NCBI RefSeq assembly: GCF_016019935.1
Contig: NZ_JAECMT010000004.1
Location: 62,833 to 126,832, forward strand
DNA: 64,000 nucleotides
Reading direction: 5' to 3'
Source: Paenibacillus sp. GSMTC-2017
GTDB lineage: Bacteria > Bacillota > Bacilli > Paenibacillales > Paenibacillaceae
Positions 10,122-19,512 of this stretch are shown here, one piece after another (the stretch's first letter is position 1; every line of letters starts with the position of its first letter). Made by a program: the position numbers and the translations under genes. Under the pieces are notes generated by a model. It searched no databases. It was not told where the DNA came from and saw nothing but the letters and a program-made list of their open reading frames with translations.

Positions 10122-10877
10122 GTGGATTGGGGAAGAGCAAAAAGTGTACTAATCATATCGTTTCTGATGTTGAATATATTGCTTGGTTATCAATTGTGGC
10201 TCGACATAAGTGATCAAATGAATGCTAACGTTAACTCAGCAGAGTTGCCACAGGACAAACTATTGCTTATGGAGCAGAAACGAATTACGTTTGCCGCCGA
10301 TCTTAATCTACCGCCCGAAACGCCTAAGCTTAGCGATCTGACCTATATGCTAAGCTCAGCAAGTCAGCAGAAATCGTCTCCTACCCCACTCAAAAATGCT
10401 GTGGACAGCGGACTAATCTTCTCTCATGCGGAGCTAGTAAAGGCACTTGATAAACAGATTCCTGATATTGAAGACTATCGTTATGATCATCATGGCAGCT
10501 CTTCTCGTGAAGGTCCATTCGTGCTTCATCCTATTGTGGATGGCAGACCGATGTTTAATGTGAAGTTAGAAATGTACATTAGCAATTTGAAAATAACGGA
10601 TTTCAAGCAAGATCGCGTCGAATTGATTAGTCGTGGTGAGCCGAAGAAGGTTATACCTGCGGTTAAAGTAGTAGCCAGTTTAGTGGAAACGTATTTGGAA
10701 GAAGGTTCTGTTATTACGGATATTCAGCTAGGCTACCATGGGCAAATATTCGACTCCGAGAAACAAGTGTCTAACCCGTCTTGGCGTGTCATGCTTGAAG
10801 ATGAAACGGTGTATTATGTTCATGCGATTAGCGGTGAAGTTGCAACAGATAGTGATGTAGGGCAGGAGTCAAAATAG
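10122..10877 (+). CDS. yycI: YycI, WalK-modulating membrane protein
   Basis: 251 residues, GTG start at 10122 behind AGGTGAAGG. The protein opens MDWGRAKSVLIISF, the typical YycI/YycH2-family start with one helix (about 7-27) and an extracytoplasmic domain containing the SWRVMLEDETVYYVHAISG segment common to these regulators. It lies directly after yycH and before yycJ, and is expected to act with YycH on WalK. Confidence 0.9.
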   Translation: MDWGRAKSVLIISFLMLNILLGYQLWLDISDQMNANVNSAELPQDKLLLMEQKRITFAADLNLPPETPKLSDLTYMLSSASQQKSSPTPLKNAVDSGLIFSHAELVKALDKQIPDIEDYRYDHHGSSSREGPFVLHPIVDGRPMFNVKLEMYISNLKITDFKQDRVELISRGEPKKVIPAVKVVASLVETYLEEGSVITDIQLGYHGQIFDSEKQVSNPSWRVMLEDETVYYVHAISGEVATDSDVGQESK

Positions 10878-10920
10878 ATTGATAGAATAGAGATTTACGT
10901 GTGAGAGAGGATTGGATGTT

Positions 10921-11727
10921 TTGGGACTTCGATTTACGGTGTTGGCAAGCGGGTCTACAGGTAACGCAACAATTGTGCAAGGCAGTGAAAAGACAGTACT
11001 TGTAGATGCGGGACTAAGTATGAAAAAGCTGGATGAGCTAATGCGGGAACGGGGAATATCGGGACATGACCTAGATGCTTTGTTCGTCACGCATGAGCAT
11101 TCTGATCATATAAAAGGGCTTGGTGCGTTCGCTCGCAAATACGAACTTCCGATCTATGCGAATGAAGCGACTTGGGGAGCGATGGAGCGTCATGTTGGTA
11201 CGATAGCTCCTGAGAAACAGGTCATTATGGAGACAGGTGAGCAATTAAGTTTTGGTCCGATGTACGTACAATCTTATCCTATCTCACATGATGCGGCAGA
11301 GCCTGTCGGTTATTGTTTTGAAGAGCAGGGTGAGAAGCTTAGTCTTGCAACCGATCTTGGTTATGTAAGCGAAAAGGTAAAGCGCCAAATTATCGATTCC
11401 GATGTGCTTGTGCTTGAATCTAACCACGATACAGAAATGCTGCGGATGGGACGTTATCCTTGGAATATTAAACGCCGCATCTTAAGCGATGTAGGCCATT
11501 TGTCCAATGTAGCAGCAGGAGAAGCGTTAATAGAGTTGATGACTGACCGTACGAAGAGGGTCTATTTGGCCCATTTAAGTCTCGATCATAATCAAATGGA
11601 CCTAGCTATGCTAACCGTCAATTCTATATTGGAGAACCACGGAATATTTTATAAAAAAGAAGAAATTCCGCTACGTATGACCTATCACGACAAGCCTACG
11701 GCATGGGATGAAGTGAAGCGGAAATAA
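10921..11727 (+). CDS. yycJ: YycJ (WalJ) MBL-fold metallohydrolase
   Basis: 268 residues. Metallo-beta-lactamase fold with the metal motif HEHSDH near residue 58, a second His (SHDA), and Asp/His further on (ESNHD, HLSLDHNQ). YycJ/WalJ proteins are exonuclease-like MBL enzymes linked to cell division and DNA repair. Start choice: an upstream TTG at 10912 has GAGAGG only one base away, whereas the TTG at 10921 has it ten bases away and gives MGLRFTVLASGSTGNA, the family's usual N-terminus; I use 10921. Last gene of the walRK run; its 3' end is overlapped by 32 bases by the antisense gene at 11696-11917. Confidence 0.93.
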   Translation: MGLRFTVLASGSTGNATIVQGSEKTVLVDAGLSMKKLDELMRERGISGHDLDALFVTHEHSDHIKGLGAFARKYELPIYANEATWGAMERHVGTIAPEKQVIMETGEQLSFGPMYVQSYPISHDAAEPVGYCFEEQGEKLSLATDLGYVSEKVKRQIIDSDVLVLESNHDTEMLRMGRYPWNIKRRILSDVGHLSNVAAGEALIELMTDRTKRVYLAHLSLDHNQMDLAMLTVNSILENHGIFYKKEEIPLRMTYHDKPTAWDEVKRK

Positions 11728-11917
11728 GGGAATCTAGCTGTGATTCAAGCGATTCAGCTTTTGCGTCTAATTCTTCTCTCGTCAGAATACCTTTGTCTAG
11801 AAAGAGCTCAAGCATTGCACTTAACGTAAGAACCGTACGGTAATGTTCATCTTTCAGGTCTGCTAGTTTGGCGACAAGTTGCACTTGTTCCCAAGCGGGG
11901 GACGGCATTGATTTCAT
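11696..11917 (-). CDS. Small antisense-oriented hypothetical protein
   Basis: 73 residues on the minus strand, with an excellent ribosome site (TAAGGAGTGATTC before the ATG at 11917) that makes it a real gene rather than a shadow. The protein is mostly helical and charged (LVAKLADLKDEHYRTVLTL...LTREELDAKAESLESQLD), without membrane segments or Cys motifs. It converges on yycJ and overlaps its last codons. I do not recognise a characterised family; small proteins with a similar helix-turn pattern are seen in other Paenibacillus genomes next to htrA as far as I recall, which I cannot check here. Confidence 0.65.
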   Translation of the reverse strand: MKSMPSPAWEQVQLVAKLADLKDEHYRTVLTLSAMLELFLDKGILTREELDAKAESLESQLDSLISASLHPMP

Positions 11918-12082
11918 TATGAATCACTCCTTAAGCTTGAATTTGGTCAAATCAACGGGATTTAACAAAAAAATTGTGTAATTGCCTCTGTGAATCTATT
12001 ATTATTTTAGTCAATTCTTCCGAAAACATTCCTAGATTATAAAAATAGTTATATCCCCGGACCAATGAGAGGAGCGAATCTA

Positions 12083-13426
12083 ATGAGCATATTCGATGAT
12101 GATTTTTATTCGACCAAGGTATCAAGGCGAACCGCTCGTAAGAGTCGGCAAGAGGAACCACGGTTACCTTTTGGCAGTAGTGACCGTAAATGGTCGAGTA
12201 TGCGAATCGCTTTTATATCCTCCTCAACTAGTGCAGTAGCAGTAGCTTTGGTGTTCGGATTATTTTTTGGCGGCTTCGGTGGGGCAGACGGTGGCAGCAG
12301 TGATGGGTCCCGTGCCAAAACAGCTATGACGGGTGATCCGTCTGAGCGGACAATTGTTGCAACTGCAAAGGTGAAGCCTGCTGTAGTTAGTATTATCAAA
12401 GAACAGAAGTTCTCCCTTGGTCTTGGTGGAACCGTATTAGAAGAAGGCGATGATAGCCCAGGCGTGCTGCGAGAAGCGGGCGTTGGTTCGGGCGTAATTA
12501 TACAGAAGAAAGCTGGCAGAGCTTTTATCGTAACCAATTACCACGTTGTGGCGGATGCTGTGAACGTTAAGGCGGTACTGACAACTGGTGAGGTTCGAGA
12601 AGCTCGCATTGTTGGCCTTGATCAAATTACTGATCTAGCAGTACTTGAGATCGATGCTAAAGGTATCGATACAGTTGCAGAGATTGGAGATTCCTCCTCG
12701 CTCAGAGCTGCGGAGTTTGTTATGGCTATCGGAAATCCGCTAGGCATGGGTGAGTCTATTACGATGGGGATCGTCAGCGTTATTCGTGAAGTGATTCCGG
12801 TATCGCTTAACCAGAATGGGGTTAACGATTGGGAACAAGAAGTAATTCGTGTAGATGCTGCTATTAATGAGGGTAACAGTGGCGGGCCGCTTATCGATTT
12901 GAACGGCCGAGTTGTTGGAATCAATAGTATGAAAATTACTGACTTTGGCGTAGAAAGTATCGGTTATGCGATTCCGATTAATAATGCGATGCCGATCATT
13001 GAAGATCTAATTAGTAAAGGCTATGTGCCTCGTCCTTATCTTGGTGTTTATTCATTAGATCTAGAGCAGTATTGGGAACAGCAAAATTTGGAGCGGGCAT
13101 ACGAGGAAGGTCAGGAAAAAGGATCGGAATCGTTAGATATACCAGATCCATTGAAGCCAGAGGCTAAGGAAGAGGGCATCAAATTGCCTGATGAAGTGCT
13201 TGCTGGTGTAATTGTACTAGAAGCTGTCGGCCCAGCTGGGGATGCTGGACTCGCTTTTAATGACGTGATTGTTAAGCTGGATGATCAGAATATTGGCAGT
13301 ACAAAAGAGCTTCGGAAGTACTTGTACGGGAAGAAAAAGATTGGTGACGACATTAAAGTGACCTTCTACCGTGATGGTGAGTTGAAGACGACTACGATTA
13401 CGCTTGGTGAGAAGGAAGAGGAGTAG
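12083..13426 (+). CDS. htrA: HtrA/DegP-like membrane serine protease
   Basis: 447 residues with a cytoplasmic lead (about 1-35), one helix (about 37-60), a trypsin-like protease domain and a C-terminal PDZ domain (about 315-440). Catalytic triad visible: His154 (NYHVV), Asp184 (TDLAVLE), Ser266 (GNSGGPL). HtrA proteases degrade misfolded exported proteins; the gene is the usual last member of the walRK locus (htrC/yyxA in Bacillus). Start: ATG at 12083 behind AGAGGAGCGAATCTA; an ATG at 12065 lacks a ribosome site. The promoter region lies between 11918 and 12082, and a strong terminator follows. Confidence 0.95.
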   Translation: MSIFDDDFYSTKVSRRTARKSRQEEPRLPFGSSDRKWSSMRIAFISSSTSAVAVALVFGLFFGGFGGADGGSSDGSRAKTAMTGDPSERTIVATAKVKPAVVSIIKEQKFSLGLGGTVLEEGDDSPGVLREAGVGSGVIIQKKAGRAFIVTNYHVVADAVNVKAVLTTGEVREARIVGLDQITDLAVLEIDAKGIDTVAEIGDSSSLRAAEFVMAIGNPLGMGESITMGIVSVIREVIPVSLNQNGVNDWEQEVIRVDAAINEGNSGGPLIDLNGRVVGINSMKITDFGVESIGYAIPINNAMPIIEDLISKGYVPRPYLGVYSLDLEQYWEQQNLERAYEEGQEKGSESLDIPDPLKPEAKEEGIKLPDEVLAGVIVLEAVGPAGDAGLAFNDVIVKLDDQNIGSTKELRKYLYGKKKIGDDIKVTFYRDGELKTTTITLGEKEEE

Positions 13427-13492
13427 TTGTAGACGGATGTGTGCAGAAAAGCGGGTTAAACAGCTGTAAAGTACACGAGGTACTCACTTAAG

Positions 13493-13541
13493 AGCCGCAA
13501 CAAGTAAACGAGAAATCGTTCGCTTGTTGCGGCTTTATTTT
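13493..13541 (+). terminator. Rho-independent terminator after htrA
   Basis: Perfect 12-bp stem AGCCGCAACAAG / CTTGTTGCGGCT, 18-base loop, then TTATTTT. Confidence 0.9.
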
Positions 13542-13637
13542 GTAAGTTGGAGATAATAAGGATCTAAGGGAAAGACATTTAATGCGGGACGAGCCTTTCA
13601 GCAAATTGGATTTTCTGATATGCTGGAGGTAGAAAAA

Positions 13638-13844
13638 ATGGGCAATTACCAACCAGAGATAGGATGCGAATTCGATATGTATTGTGTATGCAAACCTTGT
13701 ATAGAGAAAGCATTGGAACGTTTTGTAGATGAATATGAAGATGCACCAGATGTAGTCGATTTGAAAGAAACACAATTTGCAGATTGGGACCCTCCGCGGA
13801 AATGCGATTTCTGTGAAGAGCATGCTGCTTTTTTGGTGGTATAG
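13638..13844 (+). CDS. CxxH/CxxC zinc-binding small protein
   Basis: 68 residues starting at an ATG with GGAGG eight bases upstream (an earlier in-frame ATG at 13620 would place the Shine-Dalgarno inside the gene). Four Cys/His pairs are visible: CVCKPC near the start and CDFCEEH near the end, the pattern of the CxxH/CxxC protein family (BA_5709 type) that is habitually next to rlmH in Bacillales. Probably a small zinc ribbon; function not established. Confidence 0.85.
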   Translation: MGNYQPEIGCEFDMYCVCKPCIEKALERFVDEYEDAPDVVDLKETQFADWDPPRKCDFCEEHAAFLVV

Positions 13845-14001
13845 AGAAGATTGAGCGAAACGATAATAGGTGAGTCACAGAGTCTAATTGCATAATGAGT
13901 ACAGCGATATTTGAGGATAGTATAAAAGGCAAACGAAAATAGATGAATGAACTTGCTTAGCGGTACAACAAGGAAAACGAAATTAGAGGAATGGATCAAC
14001 T

Positions 14002-14481
14002 ATGCATATACAGATTGCTGCCGTTGGTAAGCTGAAAGAAAAGTACTTAGTGCTTGGCATCGCGGAATATGCCAAGCGGCTCGGGCCTTACGTGAAGCTA
14101 ACGCTCACGGAAGTGCCCGATGAGAAAGCGCCGGAGAATATGAGTCCGGCGGAAGAATTGCAAGTGCGAGAGCGCGAAGGGGAGCGGCTTCTAGCGCAGC
14201 TGAAGCCGGACGCCCACGTAGTGGCGCTCGCACTTGATGGCGAGCTGTGGTCCAGCGAAGATCTCGCTGGCCAGCTCGATAAATTAGCCACGTATGGGCG
14301 TAGCCACGTGGCTTTTGTTATAGGCGGGAGCACTGGCCTCGCTCCCGCAGTTCTTAAGCGCGCCCAACAGAAGCTTAGCTTTGGGCGCATGACGTTTCCA
14401 CACCAGCTAATGCGTTTGGTGCTGGTGGAACAGATTTATAGGGCGGTTAAGATTAATCGGGGTGAACCTTATCATAAGTAG
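14002..14481 (+). CDS. rlmH: RlmH, 23S rRNA pseudouridine-1915 N3-methyltransferase
   Basis: 159 residues, the standard RlmH (OrfX/YydA) length. SPOUT-class signatures: [27 protein letters not shown], and the C-terminus INRGEPYHK. The enzyme methylates the modified pseudouridine at helix 69 of 23S rRNA with S-adenosylmethionine. The gene is intact. Its last codons (GAACCTTATCATAAGTAG) are the integration site used by SCC elements in staphylococci, and the sequence recurs downstream at several places in this window. Base composition of the gene is distinctly GC-richer than the AT-rich genes that follow, consistent with a core/accessory boundary at its stop codon. Confidence 0.97.
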   Translation: MHIQIAAVGKLKEKYLVLGIAEYAKRLGPYVKLTLTEVPDEKAPENMSPAEELQVREREGERLLAQLKPDAHVVALALDGELWSSEDLAGQLDKLATYGRSHVAFVIGGSTGLAPAVLKRAQQKLSFGRMTFPHQLMRLVLVEQIYRAVKINRGEPYHK

Positions 14482-14483
14482 GG
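14463..14483 (+). repeat. SCC-like attachment site at the 3' end of rlmH
   Basis: The last codons and stop of rlmH plus GG. An identical stretch is found again at 18373-18393. In staphylococci the same coding position (ending TATCATAAGTAA or similar) is attB for CcrAB/CcrC recombinases. The identity of position and motif is seen directly; use as an integration site here is inferred. Confidence 0.75.
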
Positions 14484-14619
14484 TTGAACTTTTTTATTAA
14501 CTGATTGCTTGGCTTGGAAGGTTTATCTCAAGTGGGGAGTCGAAAATATAGCTATTAAGGATTTTTGGTAATTGTCTCGAGAGTATTATCTTGTCGTGTC
14601 ATAAATGCGATATTTAAAA

Positions 14620-15430
14620 TGAACTGCACCCCATTTGTTAGACACCATCTAACGAGTGGAGTGTATTTTTTTGGAGAAGTTTTCTGAAGTGGAAAAGTAT
14701 CAAGCCGTATAAGCCTATATAGAAGATAAAGAATCCTTCAGGGAGATAGGTGTACACATCGGTGTGAATCATAAAGTTGTTGAAAAGTGAATAGCTCTTG
14801 ACCTAGTAATGGTATGGGAGGTTTGTCCAAATTATATGCAGCCTACTCATAAGCGTTTAATGGTTATGGAAGCTACAGCCTTCATGCAACCTTCAGAGTT
14901 CACTCGGTGAAGTCTGGCATCAGTAATTTGCACTTGTGTTCATCACCTTTGCCTTTGCTTGAGTTGGCTCAAATTCCGAGTATCAGTACTTTCAAACGCC
15001 CAGACAAATACATAGCTATAAAAGCGCGAATTACAGCGATTTATTACGAAGACAGGGTCGCTTATGGGTATCGTTGTATTTCAGATGTACTGCACAAAAA
15101 AGATGAGCGTGTAAATCATAAGAAGGTGCAACGAATCGTGTAGGAGCTTTGCTTAAAATCGATTGTACGGATGAAGAAATATCGTTCATATAAAGAGAAT
15201 GTAGGTAAGGTGAATCGAAAATACTGGAGAGGAACTTCATCGCATCAGAACCGAACGAGAAGCGGGTAACAGACATTGCGGAGTTCAAGCTATTTGGAGT
15301 GAAATTGTAAATATTATTGATGCTCGATTTGCTTAATGGTGAAATCATCGCCTAATAAGTGAAATCCTGCTTCATCTACTCACTTGTTTCAAAAATGCTA
15401 GATCATAAGGTAACGTTTCCTTTAAATCCC
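14620..15430 (+). mobile_element. Degraded IS3-family (IS150-like) insertion sequence
   Basis: The left end TGAACTGCACCCCATTTG looks like the terminal inverted repeat of IS3/IS150-group elements; I see no matching right end. A decayed orfA follows (FREIGVHIGVNHKVVEK, with stops) and then a decayed orfB: ITAIYYEDRVAYGYRCISDV, VNHKKVQRIV, RMKKYRSYKENVGKV, VTDIAEFKLFGVKL and LLNGEII can be read by switching frames. Multiple stops and frameshifts make it nonfunctional, and the distal catalytic part (DDE acidic residues) is largely missing. It fills most of the gap between rlmH and the AlbA_2 gene. Confidence 0.8.
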
Positions 15431-15547
15431 TATTGAGAAAAATGAACTATAATACAATAGTTAAAAACTGGACGAAATATATATATTAAGTGTATTGTTG
15501 AAGTGATGTTAAAAAACCACATAAAATATCTTAGAGGTATTGAAATT

Positions 15548-18139
15548 ATGATAAGTACTCGTAAACCAATAATCAATGAAGAAACTAAACTCTTAAACCT
15601 TGAAGAAAGCCATTTTTGTGATGTGAAAAGCTGCAGAATTAAGCCTAATAAGTTACACCCACACTTTGTTGCGTTTGCCAATTCTGATGGTGGTGAAATT
15701 TATATTGGCGTAGAGGACAGAAAGAGTACCGGGGAAAGATTAGTCGGTTTTCGTACAAAAGAAGAAGCAAATGAGATAATAAATGTACTTGCAGAAAAAA
15801 CTGATCCTACACTAATTGACTATTCGGTTGAATTTATTGACTTTCGTGAAAAAGGATACGTGCTACATTTAACAATTCCTAAAAGCCCATTAGTTCATTA
15901 TACTTCGGATGGAAGCTGCTTCATAAGAAGAAATGCTAGTACTAAAGAAGTAAAAGGGGCGACAATAACTGAACTTGCTTTTTCAAAAGGGATATTTTCA
16001 TATGAAACAATAATAAAAAAACATGTTGCAATAAATGAAATTTTAAATGGAGCATATCTAATTGATTACATAAAAAGAATTGAAAGTTCGCAAGAACCGC
16101 TAAATTTTCTTGAAAAACTTAAACTTATACAACGTGATGGCGAAAATCATGTTCCAACAGTTAGTTGCTTGTTATTTTTTAGTGATGATCCCCAAATTGG
16201 GCTTAATACTAAATGCGGAATCAAAATATATAGACTAAAGACTTCACAAAGTGAATATAATAGAGATTTTTTAGAAGATCGACCTAAGAATATTCGAGGT
16301 CCAATAGAACTTCAAATAATTAAAACAAAGGAAGTTATAGCAGAATATCTTCAAAAAAGTATGATTGAGATCGGAAATAAATATGTGGATTACAGTTACC
16401 CATCCAATGCGCTTCATGAGATTATCGTAAATGCAATAATTCACAGGGACTATAGCATTAATGATGATATACACATAAGAATTTTTAATGATAGGTTAGA
16501 GTTTGAAAGCCCTGGAAGGTTGCCTGGAAGTATGACGACAAGTAACCTATTAGTCGGACGTTCATCGAGAAATCCATTAATCGAGCGTTTACTTAATCAA
16601 TTACCCGATATGTACAACCATGACATTGGTGATGGTTTTAATACTATATATAAAGAATTAAAGAAATTTGGTTTTGTTGAACCTAAAATTCTGGAATTAA
16701 ATAACTCAGTTTTAGTGACAGTTTATCATCATTTTGCTAATAACTCTGAAGACACAATCAAACTTTTAACTTCAATTCAGATAAATGCTGAACAAGAGGA
16801 TTTTAAGTCGGATAAGAAGGAGACGGAAGAAACGTACCTTTTTGTTAAAGAAAAAGTTAGTATTCAGGCTTTTTTGCCCAATTATCCGGACACTATGGGG
16901 AGTTGCTTGATTATTTTCAATCGATTCCCTGATGTAATGATCACTTTCAACTTTAAAGATATTTTAAATGATTTATTTCAAGGGTTATACACTAATGCGA
17001 TTTATAAACTACGACGCTTTATTGTAGCAATAGATAAAGAAAAACATATATATTATGTACAATTAGGAAATAATAGGTTTTCCTTAAATGAGATCGAAGT
17101 TGCACAATTATGTGATATAATAGATGACTTTTCTGAAAAATATTTGGAGGGTTTAAGAAAGATAGAACTTCATTTTGGTACTTTTCCATATGAAAAATCT
17201 TTAGCATTTGAAGCAGGAATTCCAATTTTAAAGATTAAGCGTAGTTTCTATAAAGAAATAATGGAATTTGTGCAGGAACATGATTATGAAAAAGGCGATA
17301 CAAGTTGGCATATTTTTGATGCAAATCCTACAATGATTAAATTATATAGCAAAAAATCAGATGAAAGATATGACGCAGGTCATCATGTAATTCTTTATCC
17401 AAAACAAGTGCAAAATGAATCCTATTCTTCATTTAAGACTTTTGATGAAGAGGTTGCAATCGTTTGGGAGCCTTTTCACGATTTTGGGAACAAAAAGTCA
17501 CTAATGAATTTTAATGATCGGTATCTCTGGAGTGCTGAGAAATCATATGAGTGGTTTACTAATGAATTAATTCCGTATGTTATATATTATAATGAGATGA
17601 AGAAAAGAAAACCGTTATTTAATACATTTAAAAGAAACACGTTTGAAGATTTTAGACAAACTCTTAAAATTAAGGATTATTTTAATGACTGTAAGGTTAG
17701 AAAGAAGATCAATCTCTCGGATGTTTTAACAATTAAGAGGTTGTTGGAATTAGTAAACAATATGCAATATTTTTATCATAATAGGGGGTCTCAAAGTGGC
17801 TGGTTTACAGCAGAAGAGTTAATTTCATTGTACCAGTCCATTGTTATTTGTTTAAAACATACACCTTTGAATGAATATTATTATATAAGTGGAAATTTGA
17901 GATTCGCAACTGGAACAACGCTAGATGGGATACTATCTGATATTGATCGACATATTTCAACTATTGAAAATGGTAAAAATTCATTTTCTATTGTAGATAC
18001 TGCTCTTAGATGTTTAATTGTATCTTTAAGAGATAATAAAAGTAATCTAAATATATCTCAAATTGGCGAAATGGTTGGTTATTTAACACCTTTGTTTAAT
18101 AAACAACAAAAAATTGATGAAATAGATAGATACTCATAG
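15548..18139 (+). CDS. Schlafen AlbA_2 / HATPase_c_4 protein with long unknown C-terminus (putative defence)
   Basis: 863 residues. N-terminal AlbA_2 (Schlafen-type) domain about 10-135: an ESHFCDVKS-like strand, FANSDGGEIYIGVED, HYTSDGSCFIRRNAST. A GHKL-like ATPase-related segment follows at about 280-390 (LHEIIVNAIIHRDYS, ESPGRLPG, IGDGFNTIYKELKKFGF). This pairing is the COG2865 family of predicted DNA/RNA-binding ATP-dependent proteins. The remaining roughly 430 residues show no domain I know. Start: ATG at 15548 behind TTAGAGGT; the frame is open to 15503. It is very AT-rich compared with rlmH, indicating transfer. It is the only intact gene between rlmH and the next copy of the att sequence, so it is the cargo of that cassette. 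An antiphage role is inference from family and location. Confidence 0.8.
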   Translation: MISTRKPIINEETKLLNLEESHFCDVKSCRIKPNKLHPHFVAFANSDGGEIYIGVEDRKSTGERLVGFRTKEEANEIINVLAEKTDPTLIDYSVEFIDFREKGYVLHLTIPKSPLVHYTSDGSCFIRRNASTKEVKGATITELAFSKGIFSYETIIKKHVAINEILNGAYLIDYIKRIESSQEPLNFLEKLKLIQRDGENHVPTVSCLLFFSDDPQIGLNTKCGIKIYRLKTSQSEYNRDFLEDRPKNIRGPIELQIIKTKEVIAEYLQKSMIEIGNKYVDYSYPSNALHEIIVNAIIHRDYSINDDIHIRIFNDRLEFESPGRLPGSMTTSNLLVGRSSRNPLIERLLNQLPDMYNHDIGDGFNTIYKELKKFGFVEPKILELNNSVLVTVYHHFANNSEDTIKLLTSIQINAEQEDFKSDKKETEETYLFVKEKVSIQAFLPNYPDTMGSCLIIFNRFPDVMITFNFKDILNDLFQGLYTNAIYKLRRFIVAIDKEKHIYYVQLGNNRFSLNEIEVAQLCDIIDDFSEKYLEGLRKIELHFGTFPYEKSLAFEAGIPILKIKRSFYKEIMEFVQEHDYEKGDTSWHIFDANPTMIKLYSKKSDERYDAGHHVILYPKQVQNESYSSFKTFDEEVAIVWEPFHDFGNKKSLMNFNDRYLWSAEKSYEWFTNELIPYVIYYNEMKKRKPLFNTFKRNTFEDFRQTLKIKDYFNDCKVRKKINLSDVLTIKRLLELVNNMQYFYHNRGSQSGWFTAEELISLYQSIVICLKHTPLNEYYYISGNLRFATGTTLDGILSDIDRHISTIENGKNSFSIVDTALRCLIVSLRDNKSNLNISQIGEMVGYLTPLFNKQQKIDEIDRYS

Positions 18140-18372
18140 ATTTTATATTTCTGAATACATTACTCTGTAAATTTTAATAACTATTTATTATATTTATCCG
18201 ATGTAAAAATTACGAGTATTTTCGGTAAAAAGGACTAAGCTTATCATTACACGGGGGAGATGTTTCAATAATCTAAAAATACCAGCCTCTTTTTGATAAG
18301 ATCATGCGTATTACAAGTGAGGCTAAATTTTTGGGATACAAATCAAGAAATTTCGTTTTTGGGTTGTTACGC

Positions 18373-18393
18373 TGAACCTTATCATAAGTAGGG
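18373..18393 (+). repeat. SCC-like att site A, exact copy of the rlmH 3' end
   Basis: 21 bases identical to 14463-14483, same orientation (GAACCTTATCATAAGTAGGG preceded by T), in otherwise noncoding sequence. Together they bracket a 3.9-kb segment. The interval 18140-18454 holds only this site and a weak hairpin (AGCCTC...GAGGCT, about 18287-18326). Confidence 0.8.
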
Positions 18394-18454
18394 CGAATTC
18401 CAATTTAGCCGTATAATAATATTAAAGTTTTTATTGGGATGTGAAAAATAGTCT

Positions 18455-19381
18455 ATGCCAGTGCCTAACTACCAAGTGATTATGCTTCCTTTACTTAGGT
18501 TCTCAAGTGATGAAATGGAACATTCCTTAAGAGAGTCGGTGGATTTTCTTGCTGAGTACTTCCAATTAACAGAGGATGAACGACAGGAAATGTTACCCAG
18601 TGGTAAGCAAACATTATTTCAAAATCGAGTTGCATGGGCTTCGACATATTTAAGAAAATCGTTACTTCTAGAAGCAACAAAACGGGGATCGTTTAAAATC
18701 ACAGAACGAGGAGCAGCAGTTGTAAAACAAAACCCCACAGAGATTAATGTGCGGTTTTTAATGCAGTTCCAAGAGTTCATTGATTTCCTCTCACATAAAA
18801 AGGATAACAATGATGATAGCGAAAACGATTTGATTGTGAGAGAGAATTCAATAAACGATGAAAAGACTCCTGAAGAGGCCCTTGAATATAGCTACCAAAG
18901 AATAAGAAATGAATTAGCTGTAGAATTGCTTAATCGAACTAAATGTTGCTCGCCTAGTTTTTTTGAGAAGCTTGTGGTGGAATTGCTAGTGAAAATGGGC
19001 TACGGTGGGTCTCTGAAAGATGCAGGGAAATCTGTTGGTAAAACTAGGGACGGCGGAATTGACGGAATTATAAAAGAAGATAGATTGGGACTTGATATTA
19101 TCTATATTCAAGCTAAGAGATGGGAAGGTACAGTTGGTCGTCCAGAAATTCAAAAATTTGCAGGAGCACTTCAGGGCCATCGGGCTAAAAAAGGTGTATT
19201 TATAACTACTTCAAGCTACTCGAAAGATGCTGCCGAGTATGTATCTCTTATTGACAGTAAAATAGTCTTGATCGATGGGGTCACTCTAGCGAACTTAATG
19301 ATTGACTATAATTTAGGTGTCTCAAAGTTTGCTCTTTATGAAGTGAAGAAAGTTGATTCTGATTATTTTATCGATGAATAG
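18455..19381 (+). CDS. Mrr-like type IV restriction endonuclease
   Basis: 308 residues. N-terminal Mrr_N winged-helix region (about 1-95: MPVPNYQVIMLPLLRF, ...SFKITERG), then an acidic linker, and a C-terminal Mrr catalytic domain (about 165-290). The nuclease motif is intact: FEKLVVELLVKMGYGG, RDGGIDGII and YIQAKRW (D...QxK of the PD-(D/E)xK fold), followed by FAGALQGHRAKKGVFITTS. Mrr enzymes cut methylated foreign DNA. It opens the second cassette, immediately right of att site A, and is followed by a broken abortive-infection gene, a typical defence context. Complete length suggests it is functional. Confidence 0.9.
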   Translation: MPVPNYQVIMLPLLRFSSDEMEHSLRESVDFLAEYFQLTEDERQEMLPSGKQTLFQNRVAWASTYLRKSLLLEATKRGSFKITERGAAVVKQNPTEINVRFLMQFQEFIDFLSHKKDNNDDSENDLIVRENSINDEKTPEEALEYSYQRIRNELAVELLNRTKCCSPSFFEKLVVELLVKMGYGGSLKDAGKSVGKTRDGGIDGIIKEDRLGLDIIYIQAKRWEGTVGRPEIQKFAGALQGHRAKKGVFITTSSYSKDAAEYVSLIDSKIVLIDGVTLANLMIDYNLGVSKFALYEVKKVDSDYFIDE

Positions 19382-19512
19382 ATTCGAGTTGGCGAATTTT
19401 AAAATATTTACAAACAATGCCATCCATATAGTGATATTCCTACCAGATCTTGCTACGCATACCTGTAAAGGTTTCGTACTAGGGCGAGACAATTTTTATA
19501 TGAAGATATCCA

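Noticed and set aside
14586..14605. GTGTCATAAATGCGA, reminiscent of a staphylococcal att
   Set aside because: Only CATAAATG matches and there is no RlmH-like coding context; too weak.
14761..15130. ATCATAAAG and ATCATAAG strings resembling att cores
   Set aside because: They fall in the IS3 relic where they encode VNHK of the transposase; no preceding GAGAACC-like context.
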